Source: Anthopleura xanthogrammica (lineage: Eukaryota; Cnidaria; Anthozoa; Actiniaria; Actiniidae). From it: 64,000 nt of DNA. A program made the translations under genes and the position numbers. Of this stretch, positions 1 through 9,382 are shown piece after piece. Within the stretch, counting starts at the first letter, position 1, and each line of letters begins with the position of its first letter. The DNA lies in contig OZ025214.1 in NCBI GenBank assembly GCA_964019055.1, positions 1,488,001 to 1,552,000 on the forward strand, written 5' to 3'. The notes under the pieces were generated by a model. It was given only the letters and a program-made list of their open reading frames with translations, was not told the origin of the DNA and did not search any database.

Positions 1-360
1 TGTGCTGTGCTGTGCTGTGCTGTGCTGTGCTGTGCTGTGCTGTGCTGTGCTGTGCTGTGCTGTGCTGTGCTGTGCTGTGCTGTGCTGTGCTGTGCTGTGC
101 TGTGCTGTGCTGTGCTGTGCTGTGCTGTGCTGTGCTGTGCTGTGCTGTGCTGTGCTGTGCTGTGCTGTGCTGTGCTGTGCTGTGCTGTGCTGTGCTGTGC
201 TGTGCTGTGCTGTGCTGTGCTGTGCTGTGCTGTGCTGTGCTGTGCTGTGCTGTGCTGTGCTGTGCTGTGCTGTGCTGTGCTGTGCTGTGCTGTGCTGTGC
301 TGTGCTGTGCTGTGCTGTGCTGTGCTGTGCTGTGCTGTGCTGTGCTGTGCTGTGCTGTGC
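1..360. repeat. TGTGC pentanucleotide microsatellite, open at the left edge
   Basis: Perfect TGTGC units run from base 1, about 72 visible copies, and the array continues off the window. It sits in the intron just before the F5/8C exon at 404. The 5-bp unit has no stop in the + frames, so it makes long false ORFs of Leu-Cys-Cys-Ala-Val. The same array occurs at the same intron position in the paralogue (6547-6770). Confidence 0.97.
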
Positions 361-403
361 TATCCTGCATGTTTATTCATTATCTCTGTTTGCTTTCCAT
401 TAG

Positions 404-1373
404 CGTGTGAAGCTCCTCTAGGAATGGAAGATGGGAGGATCCAAGACTCCCAAATCAATGCCTCTTCCTTCTATGACGAAAGATTCTACCCATGGTTTGG
501 TCGCCTGAATCAAGCAGCATCAGCTGACATACACGAAGGATATTGGTCTGCTTTGTTAGATGAGACGGGTGAATACATAGAAATTAACCTCGGTAGAACC
601 TACAAACTAACCAAGGTTGCCACTCAAGGAAGTGAGTCGTTTGACGGAGAATGGCTTACCAAGTACTCGCTGGCGTACAAAGTTGATGATGATCCCACAT
701 GGGTAGACTATGGAGAGAATAACACTATCAAGGTAGGCTAGCATGAAGAATAGGATATTTAGCTATGCATGTTAGACCATAGTTAGTAGAAGTGGGCTCC
801 CCTAGCTTCTATAAATAACTCTTGTAAGGAGACGATGCCTTTTGAGAAACTAATAGACCCCTTGCAGCACGTCAGAATGCAGCTCACAATTTGTCCTAAA
901 AAATCGAGCTGCTTTGGCGTCACGTGCAAGGGGTCTTATCGTTTGTCTCACGATTGAGGGTTATTTGCAGAGAACGCAGCGTTTCGACTGCAAGCTGCTA
1001 GTCTTCATCAGGCGATAGTGTAAACTAGATGGTTCGTCGAAACGTCGTTTCCCTCTTCGAATGACCCTCAATCGTGAGACAAACGAATATATATCATTTC
1101 TTTATTTCATTTCCACGATGAATAATATTTTTCATTCTATTGATAAACTATTTGAACGGAAAGAACTAGTTGAAGGTTTTTTTTTTTGAAGATAGAATAT
1201 TCAAACTCGGCGTATTTTCCGATCCTCAGGTGTTTCCAGGCAACGGCGACGGAACAACGGTTGTGACGAACGACATTCTGGTGCCGTTTGTTGCCCGATT
1301 CGTGCGCATCATTGCGAAAGCATTCAATAATTGGCCATCCGTCAGAGCTGAGCTTTATGGGTGCAGCTTTTAA
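404..1373 (+). CDS. F5/8C (discoidin) domain protein, 3' end of gene, partial
   Basis: Two terminal exons are visible: 404-732 (acceptor TTAG, enters in phase 1, donor gtaggc) and 1230-1373 (acceptor TCAG, stop TAA at 1371-1373). Joined they encode one complete discoidin domain of about 155 residues. It opens with C-E-A-P-L-G-M-E-D-G and closes with E-L-Y-G-C, the usual flanking cysteine pair, and ends S-F-stop. Such domains bind lipids, glycans or collagen outside the cell. The upstream exons (expected signal peptide, PAN and EGF-like parts, as in the next gene) lie left of the window. It is a tandem paralogue of the gene at 3429-7657, in the same orientation, with the same intron phases. 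Exact ligand and gene name are unknown. Confidence 0.87.
854..937. mobile_element. MITE, TAGACCCCTT family (short copy)
   Basis: Ends in TAGACCCCTTGCAGCACGTC and the inverted GACGT/GCGTCACGTG...AAGGGGTCT. It lies in the intron between the two F5/8C exons. Other copies are at 12940, 13549, 34045, 53368 and 59195. It directly abuts a second MITE of another family at 938. Confidence 0.8.
938..1088. mobile_element. MITE, CGTTTGTCTCACGATTGAGGG family
   Basis: The inverted terminal repeats CGTTTGTCTCACGATTGAGG and CCTCAATCGTGAGACAAACG bound about 150 bp. The interior contains CGTTTCGACTGCAAGCTGCT. A second copy is at 34491-34626 in a KIF11 intron. Confidence 0.8.
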
Positions 1374-3428
1374 TTTGTAAACATTGAAGCACTTCGAACT
1401 GAGTCTTGCATGGGATTCCTGTGGGTAAAGGTAGAAAAATATCTGAATTTGCATGCGTTTTCGTAGTTCAAAAGAAGAGTGGTAACAGGCTAGCTGGACA
1501 CGGTGCAAGGGATTGTAGCACGGCAAATATCGATGCAAAAGTTTATGCAAAATTCTGAAATTAGGGCTAGAAGGGTCGTAGAAACAGAAGATATACTCTG
1601 TATGTTTTATCATTAAACAGGCCAGCTTTGAGTTCCCTGGGTTGTGTGTAGAATAATATAATGTTTAAAATTAGGTTAACCAGGTTATAGCGCACGAGCG
1701 AAACACTATTTTCCCGCTCTTTATGGGTTTCCTGTGGTATTGGCGCGAGGTCCATTATATCAGGCCATTATATATATATATAATAATATATATATATCAG
1801 GTCCATTATATTACGCTCTTCGAGGTATGCATGATTTTTCATATCATACGATAACCGAATCCAAGAATAGTTTTATTATTTTTTCAAAATATTTTCAATG
1901 TAAATTCAATTCAGTCATTTAAGCAAGCATTATTGGACGAATGACGTTCCTTTCCAAATTTGGTCAGTCAATTCTTGTCATGAAAATTTAACCGGGGGCT
2001 GTGGGACGATCAGAAACGGGGAAATATTTTGAATAAATAATATTAACAGTTATCCTGGATCCGTCCCTGTAGTTTCACTTGACGTAGGCCGTCAGCAGGT
2101 GCTAACAAATCGTGATGAAACTGGATTCAATTCAATCCCGTTTCATCCAAATTTTTAAGCGTCGGTATTTGTGGCTATAATCGTATTGAGTATTGCATGC
2201 TTTATTTCAAATTTAAAATAAAAATCATTAATGTAATTGTAAAGGCATAGAGGAATACATACAGCAATTTTCGCGCCAATCTAGTCCTTAGAAGTTTTTG
2301 CGCTGACTAGTAGGATGTGTAGTAACTTCTAAGGACTATAGATTGGCGCGAAAATTGCTGTATGTATTCCTCTATGCCTTTCACTGGCTCAATGAAATAT
2401 GAAAAAAAATCATCTTGGATTTTTGGATTTATAAGCATTTTTTCTCAAAAAGGCACTTTTTAAAATTTTCAATATCTCGAAATATTTTACCCAATTTAGA
2501 GAAATGAGTATGATGATGATGCTTTATAAATACTTCTCGCTTGAACGAATTGGAATTTGTATTTTCAATTAAGACCTAGACATATATAGGTCTGATTTCT
2601 TGAAAATATCAAGCGAATTAAAGCTTGCCCCCTGCATAGGTTGCATGAAATTGATATTTGTTTGGCTACCAGAATTTTATCCAAATTCCTGTATTTTTAT
2701 TCAAATGTTGAATTACGTACAGTAATTTGGGAGTTGTTAGTAGGTCGAGCCAATCTTTATTCAAATATTATTTCAGAGCGAGGAAAAATAAATTTCTTTG
2801 TTTATCCACACTACTTGTACTGACTTTCAGAATCTTCCCTTTCATTAAAGAAATAGCTCCCTTGGAGATTGTTATCCAGCAGAAGGAACTAGAAAAAGGA
2901 TTCTGAAAGTGACGAGATCAAAAGCTACAAAGAAGGATTCGAGAGCATTTTTTCAAAGGATTGCAATTGTGCAAGCTTTTTTTATGAAAAACTTTCAAAA
3001 GTTAAACGACTTTGTTGAGTCATACTTCATTCTTCTTCTTGTTTACCATCTTCATTTCATCAAATATTAATAAAATCTTTAAAAAGCGATCTCAATTCTG
3101 TGGATATTTTAAATCAACAGCAGAATCAAAACAAATTTGGTTTCAAGACCGTTTTCGGAAAATGTAATTTGCACTGTGTTACACTTGAACTGCACTGCTC
3201 TAAGTAATTTTTTCATGTATTAGTACTTTAATTATGAAGTTGGAATGGACTTCTTTTGTTTTCCTTTCACGCCATAAGTTATTCATGAGTTTGAAAAGTT
3301 GGGTTTTCTCTATATGTAACAAGAAACACAGGGCATAAGTTATTCATGAGTTTGAGAAGTTAAGTTAGGCTTGTAAAACAAGAATCATAACTACATACCG
3401 AATCTGGAAGACAGAGCTCGTGTTCACC
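1374..3428. other. Intergenic region between the two discoidin genes
   Basis: I see no convincing exon. It holds an AT dinucleotide-rich patch near 1770-1800, a perfect-arm foldback at 2242-2381, a dispersed repeat at 3117-3232 (inverted copy at 5506-5668), and a short direct duplication containing ATAAGTTATTCATGAGTTTG near 3280 and 3335. The promoter of the next gene should lie at the right end, but no clear core element is recognisable. Confidence 0.6.
2242..2381. mobile_element. Foldback/MITE with about 40-bp near-perfect arms
   Basis: The left arm starts AAAGGCATAGAGGAATACAT and the right arm ends with its reverse complement. Each arm runs about 40 bp, through TTTTCGCGCCAATCTA, around a short loop. 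This is non-autonomous; no transposase is seen. Confidence 0.85.
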
Positions 3429-6400
3429 ATGCAGATGAAAGTCCCGTTCTTGCAAGTTCTTCTGTCACTTATTGCTCCTATTCAAGGTAATATATATATA
3501 CTATTCTTGAACTTAAGTAAATGTGGACTTAATATTGGTTCCACAGAGGGCTCGCCATCCATTAAATTGCTATTTAGAATTGTTTATTTAGCAAGCGAGG
3601 GAGAAAAACCATCTCTGGTTTCTCGGGTTTGATTTCTGAACTCAACTCGAAACTGATCTCATGTGAGTAGAGTTTTTTAAGTCAAGATCTCTCCTTCCTT
3701 GATTCGAGTGTTTTATCACTCCGCAGTCAGGTACTCCAGGATTTCTCCCTATAAAACGCTAAATTCCAATTCTATCTGTGAGTCAGCCATGCCCTGACTT
3801 TGATCGGCCCCGAGGTTATTTCAGAGTTCTATCCGCGAGTCAGCCATGCCCTGACTTTGATCGGCCCCGAGGTTATTTCAGAGTTCTATCCGCGAGTCAG
3901 CCATGCCCTGACTTTGATCGGCCCCGAGGTTATTTCAGAGTTCTATCCGCGAGTCAGCCATGCCCTGACTTTGATCGGCCCCGAGGTTATTTCAGAGTTC
4001 TATCCGCGAGTCAGCCATGCCCTGACTTTGATCGGCCCCGAGGTTATTTCAGAGTTCTATCCGCGAGTCAGCCATGCCCTGACTTTGATCGGCCCCGAGG
4101 TTATTTCAGAGTTCTATCCGCGAGTCAGCCATGCCCTGACTTTGATCGGCCCCGAGGTTATTTCAGAGTTCTATCCGCGAGTCAGCCATGCCCTGACTTT
4201 GAACGGCCCCGAGGTTATTTCAGAGTTCTATCCGCGAGTCAGCCATGCCCTGACTTTGATCGGCCCCGAGGTTATTTCAGAGTTCTATCCGCGAGTCAGC
4301 CATGCCCTGACTTTGATCGGCCACGAGGTTATTTCAGAGTTCTATCTGTGAGTCAGCCGTACCCTGGCTTATAGCAGCCAAGAGGTTGTTTCAGCCGGAG
4401 TTCGATAATTAAGCTGATGTCTTTGGCACTTTAGTGTTAAATGAGATGAGGCCCAAAGCCACCAGACCATGCAGCGTTTTCCTAAGCTTAAGAGAAGAGG
4501 AATAAAGGCGATAAACTCGAGTTTCAAAGTCGCACTGAAGTCTGAAAATTCTTTTTTTTATAGGCAATTAGCGTAAAAAGAAACGTGCTTTCTGAATTTA
4601 GGTTAGAGACGAAATCTCCCATATTGGGCTCTTGACCCATCATATCGGCCCTCGATTCGGCTATTTTCAAACTTATTCTGTCTTGATCAAGCTTGTATTC
4701 ACGGATGATAAATAATGGTAATTGAACTAAGTGGAGTGCAATTTGGTCTGATATCAAACGCGCGATAACAAAATCACACGACTGCGTAGCAAGTTTGATA
4801 TCAGACCAAAATTGCACGACACGAAGTTCAATTATCACTTTATTATATCCATTTTGAATCATACTAGATAGACACTAAATTTGTGATAAATACAAAAGTA
4901 TTTATTAACAAATAGCCGGTATTTTGTTTCTTTTTGTAACAAAAAATTGCAGTCAAACTTGAAAAAAGCTACATTTTATGTTCCTTATTTGCTGTAACCT
5001 GATTGGTTGATTACATACAATCCTGTAATCTGATTGGTTACCTTTTCCAGTTGTTGCATTGTGATTGGCTGACAAAAAGATGCGATTCGGACTCAAAATA
5101 GTGCGATTCCTGCTTGAATCAATCTACTGAGAGCCAATCAGGTTACAGGATTTGCTAGTGATTTCAAAATGGATATAATAAAAGGACTTATTTTACTGAT
5201 CACCCATGATGTATGTTGTGTCAAAAAATTGCTCAGTCACATCAACAAGACTATCTATCAAAAATCTATTTCTACCGTCATTTTTACAAGCTATATTGGA
5301 TCTAGATTATTCAATTTCTTTTCGGGCTACGAGAATTTGACTGAAGAAGCTAGTGTAAAACTTGTTTTCTTGATATTTCTCTTTTTTTTTTTTTTTGATA
5401 TTTCAAAACATTAATCAGATGAAGTCATCACGATAAGTGCGTGCAAACAAAACTCTTGCGTAGGAATGATGCACTTGAGCAATTCCCATTAACGATCCTT
5501 AATATTATACATGAAAAAATTACTCGAATTTGATTGGCTTAGAGCAGTGCAGTTCAAGTGTAACACAGTGCAAAAATCCGTAACACAGTGCAAAAAAAAG
5601 TCTAACACAGTGCAAATTACATTTTCCGAAAACGGTCTTGAAACCAAACTTTTTTTGATTCTGCTGTTGATAACATTATTAAGCATCAAGACTATGCATC
5701 GACCTACGGTCTCGTGCAATTTGAACTCTTTGAAAAACACACTCGTGCAAATTAATCCCAAATTGAACTCGAAACCATATGATTACCTATACTAACCAGT
5801 CAGCGCATGGGGATATAAATTTCGTAAGCATTTCGTAATCTAACAAGTACACGAGACCCATAATCCTTTGCTAGTTTTAAAATTGTTATCGCGAATGGAA
5901 AAAATCATCCGTTATAGATCACATGGTCAATGTTTAGTCACGTACCGGCTTACCCCTCCCCACACAGGTCAAGGTGGTTGCAGGATCCTAGAATTTCTTC
6001 AGTGCGTGAACGACAAAGCCCTCGTTGATCATGTCATCGAGAATATCACCGTCATAGCACCTGGGTTAGTGCCCTGCCAGCATAAATGCTTCCTTGAACA
6101 CAAATGTGTTTCGTACAACTTGGGACCAATAGAAGGTATGGTCAGATCATGTGAGCTGAACGATGCTGACAATGTTACCCGGCCTGGTCACGTGGTACCA
6201 AAGGAAGGATTTAAATACTGCCCAATCAAGGTTGGTAAATTCGTTAGAACATGTAACACGTGAAAGGTTCATTTGCATAAAATATTTTAATTAGTTATAT
6301 AAAGTCCTAAGTGCAGTTTAGACATATTTCAACATCTTCTGATCGCTCTTCAGCATATAATGTGTGCAGTTTTTACCCTGGTTACCCCCTCATCACAAAC

Positions 6401-7657
6401 ACAATTTATTATGGGCAACTTGAAAGTAGAGAATAACTTCGGTTTCAGAATCCCTGCTCGTCTGATTCTTGTTCGGCGAACCAGTTATGTACACCTTTGC
6501 CTTCGATGGATAGTTACAACTGTACTGGTGAGTGATGGGTATACAATGCTGTGCTGTGCTGTGCTGTGCTGTGCTGTGCTGTGCTGTGCTGTGCTGTGCT
6601 GTGCTGTGCTGTGCTGTGCTGTGCTGTGCTGTGCTGTGCTGTGCTGTGCTGTGCTGTGCTGTGCTGTGCTGTGCTGTGCTGTGCTGTGCTGTGCTGTGCT
6701 GTGCTGTGCTGTGCTGTGCTGTGCTGTGCTGTGCTGTGCTGTGCTGTGCTGTGCTGTGCTGTGCTGTGCTATATTATGCTATGTTATGCTATCCTGCATG
6801 TTTATTCATTATCCCTGTTTACTTTCCATTAGCGTGTGAAGCTCCTCTAGGAATGGAAGATGGAAGGATTCAAGACTCTCAAATCACCGCCTCTTCCTTC
6901 TTCGACAATAGATTCTACCCATGGCTTGCTCGCCTGAATCTAGTAGCATCAGCCATACACCAAGGATCTTGGGCTGCAGGCAGTAAGAGGATGGGTGAAT
7001 ACATACAGATTGACCTTGGTAGAACCTTCAAACTCACCAAGGTTGCCACTCAAGGTAGAGTGCCGGCTGATTGGCATACCCAGTGGGTTACCAAGTATTC
7101 ACTCTCCTATAGGGTTGATGATCCCACATGGATAGACTACGAAGAGAATAAGGCTATCAAGGTAGGTTAGGATGACTAACAGAGTTTGAGAGAGAGAGAG
7201 AGAGATTTTTAATATCAACAAAATAGTTGGGACAGGATTAGAAAATGACAAGAAATGTTTTCCTTTTTAATCTTTAATCTTACACGAACCTTATTATCAA
7301 GGTTTAGCCACGGTCCTTATATGAGATAGCGTATACACGGTGCATTGTGGTCTAGCTTGGGTACAAACATTTTTTGTTCATCATTCATATGGTGTTATTC
7401 GCACCGAAGCTAGACCACAATGCGCAATGTTTTTTTCGGACTCAGAAAAAATTCCTCTTTCTAACTGTAGTTATTAAAATAACTAAAAACTACTCCTTTC
7501 TTGCCATCCTCAGGTGTTTCCAGCCAACAACGACAAAACAACGGTTGTGACAAACGACATTTTGGTGCCGTTTGTTGCCCGATTCGTGCGCATCATTGTG
7601 AAAGACGTCCACGAGTGGCCATCCATGAGAGCTGAGCTTTATGGGTGCAGATTTTAA
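3429..7657 (+). CDS. Secreted PAN/apple - EGF-like - F5/8C domain protein (complete, 5 exons)
   Basis: Exons: 3429-3486, 5968-6230, 6449-6527, 6833-7161 and 7514-7657, 290 codons with all phases matching. Exon 1 is a typical signal peptide (M-Q-M-K, then a Leu/Val-rich core). Residues about 20-107 form a cysteine-rich PAN/apple-like module starting G-G-C-R-I-L-E-F. Residues about 108-134 form a small cysteine-rich EGF-like piece (N-P-C-S-S-D-S-C). Residues 135-288 are a full F5/8C domain flanked by cysteines. PAN and F5/8C modules bind proteins or glycans, so an extracellular adhesive or lectin-like role is inferred. There is no membrane segment after the signal. The EGF-like exon is the least certain, because skipping it with donor 6235 would also keep frame (K-V-A-C-E). 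It is a tandem paralogue of the gene ending at 1373. Confidence 0.85.
3779..4350. repeat. 57-bp minisatellite, about 10 copies, in intron 1
   Basis: The unit begins GAGTCAGCCATGCCCTGACT and repeats every 57 bp with very few changes (for example GAACGG for GATCGG near 4201, and CCACGAGG in the last unit). Since 57 is divisible by three, two + frames stay open and give 19-residue false repeats. It lies between the signal-peptide exon and the PAN exon. Confidence 0.95.
4712..4846. mobile_element. Foldback element in intron 1 of the PAN/F5-8C gene
   Basis: Arms TGCAATTTGGTCTGATATCA and TGATATCAGACCAAAATTGC face each other. Pairing extends outward through AATTGAAC / GTTCAATT. Confidence 0.7.
5506..5668. 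repeat. Dispersed repeat, inverted copy of 3117-3232
   Basis: Contains three direct copies of TAACACAGTGCAAA and the block AAATTACATTTTCCGAAAAC. The reverse complement of this block is at 3117-3232, which carries only one TAACACAGTGCAAA equivalent. Intron 1 contains this copy; the other lies just upstream of the gene. Confidence 0.75.
6547..6770. repeat. TGTGC pentanucleotide array in intron 3 of the PAN/F5-8C gene
   Basis: About 45 TGTGC units followed by a decayed tail (ATATTATGCTATGTTATGCT). The sequence between the array and the F5/8C exon matches the paralogue at 361-403, so the array predates the gene duplication or was spread by gene conversion. Confidence 0.95.
7336..7430. mobile_element. 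Foldback element in the last intron of the PAN/F5-8C gene
   Basis: Arms GTGCATTGTGGTCTAGCTTG and its near reverse complement GAAGCTAGACCACAATGCGC bound about 95 bp. An (AG)n run lies upstream at about 7184-7206. Confidence 0.65.
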
Positions 7658-7668
7658 TTTGTAAAACA

Positions 7669-7985
7669 TTAAAGAATTCTAGTCAACTACAAGGTACGGC
7701 ACGGCACGGCGCCTATATCATAGATTACGTGCGAAATTTACCTTTGATTCATTGCCCAAAATTCATAGTAAAATCTCACGAAAAGCATAAAATAGAACTA
7801 CTTAATTTGTCATCATACCTTGATGGTTTTAAAACTTCTAGCTTGAATAACAAGACCGATGAAACTGAATTCTCAAACTTCACCTGCAAAATCGCCATTT
7901 TGCAATTGCGCCTGGCAGAGAAAATGGCGGATTGCATTTTTTTTTCGGCGCGCAGTGCATTGTAGTTGACTAGGATTCTTTAAAG
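7669..7985. mobile_element. MITE with TTAAAGAATTCTAGTCAACT ends
   Basis: The left end TTAAAGAATTCTAGTCAACTACAA and the right end TTGTAGTTGACTAGGATTCTTTAA are inverted repeats enclosing about 317 bp. It starts 12 bp after the stop codon of the preceding gene, so it may supply its 3' UTR or poly(A) region. Confidence 0.8.
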
Positions 7986-8437
7986 AACTTTGATTCTGAG
8001 TCTTGGGCTTCCTGAGGGTAAATTTGGTAGAGAAAAATTTCCCAGGCCACCTCGATCCGATTTTCCGAGGTTTAAAGGGAGAATGGAAACAACCTCGTGG
8101 TGAGAGGGATTATGGGAGCTTTTTAATCTCGTCCACAAAATTCAATCCCACAATCCTATTCATATCACGTGGTCGTTACCAGTCTTACGGCGTTGAACGG
8201 AAAGGCGACACCTGCACGATCGAAGTTTACAATGTGGTACTGATACACCAGCATGATATAAGAAAATATGTATGTGGTTTTAATTAAGAATCACTTGGCC
8301 ATCACCTCCAGCACGATTCTCTACTAAACAAGAAGTAATATCTTTCCGAAAAAATATTGAAAGCATCGTAAATCTAAAAAAAAATTGTGATTGTTCATTC
8401 TCCCAAGTTAGTTAGAGGCTCGTGATTTAAGCACTCG

Positions 8438-8530
8438 AAGTCAGATCGAATTGGAATTTAGGAGTTGAATTCTGTGGAGGAAGGAAATCTGGGGAAACAG
8501 GATAAAAACCTGGAGAAGTACAGGAGAGAA
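8438..8530 (-). mobile_element. Fragment of the SINE family seen at 11010-11204
   Basis: Shares the block GATCGAATTGGAATTTAGGA...GAGGAAGGAAATCTGGGGAA...ACCTGGAGAA with the longer SINE. The tRNA-like head is missing here. Confidence 0.65.
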
Positions 8531-9382
8531 ATACTAGAAAATGAGTGAATCCGGTACGGTGAGCTTGTAGCATGTATGTACATCGTGTGGGATATTTTAG
8601 CACATGGCTGTAAAAGATATGCAGAGTGCTGGCGTTCTCATTCGCACCACACATATATAACATTATTATCTTACTCTAGGAAGCCTTTCAAAACAAAACA
8701 ATACAGCTCAGTAGATTTTTATTTGAATAATTTGAAAGGAAAAAAAAAGGATGTACGTTGCATGCAGGTTTACGGCAGAAATAAACACATCTTACATTCT
8801 CAGATATGCTGTTTTACGGATTTTGGAGAAGGGGAGGGGGAGGGAGATCGGCACGAGCTACAAGTTTATTCGGCTGCCTAGGATCAGATATGGGAATTTG
8901 AAGTGAAGTTGGATAGGCCTTTTCGGACTGCATGCAGAGATCAATATTATTGGAATAGTTCTAAATAATTTTTAAAAATCTTGTAAATGCAGCCGGGACT
9001 AATTAAATAAATGAATATCTCAAGCATTAAAAAAAACAAAAAAACAACAACAAAAAACAAAAACAAAGAGAAAGTGTGTACAATACAACTTTTTTTATCA
9101 CGCTTTTCGCTACGAATTACTTGCCGAAATTCAATTCACGAAAAACTGAGTAAAATCATCAATTTTGAATTTAAAACGTAATAACTCGTAATTCGTCAAG
9201 GTGTCATTATTTTAACAACATTCATAAATATTTTACATTTTACACAATTCTTCGATTCTATGTATAGTGTTTGCCATTCTATTTACTCAAGGCCGGTTTG
9301 GCTTCAAGTTTGAGAAGGCTTTTGCAAAGAATAACTTCAGATAAGTGCTTGACCTTGAGGCATTGCGAATGCCGTATCACTG

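Larger units (their letters stand above)
7658..9382. other. Intergenic region between the PAN/F5-8C gene and the Cys-loop receptor gene
   Basis: No coding exon is supported. It begins with a MITE of about 317 bp (7669-7985), then a fragment of a SINE body (8438-8530), A-rich stretches near 9025-9070 and otherwise unrecognised AT-rich sequence. Open frames at 7645-7965 and 8003-8287 have no splice context or family match. Confidence 0.6.

Noticed and set aside
2..741. Long ORFs of repeated Leu-Cys-Cys-Ala-Val (also at 6360-7170)
   Set aside because: They are translations of the TGTGC microsatellite, open in several frames at once; only the F5/8C exon after the acceptor is coding.
3778..4374. 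ORFs with a 19-residue repeat
   Set aside because: They come from the 57-bp intronic minisatellite. Two frames are open simultaneously and no splice signals frame them.
7645..8287. ORFs of 94-106 codons after the PAN/F5-8C gene
   Set aside because: The first lies inside a MITE; the second shows no domain, no splice sites and ordinary AT-rich composition.
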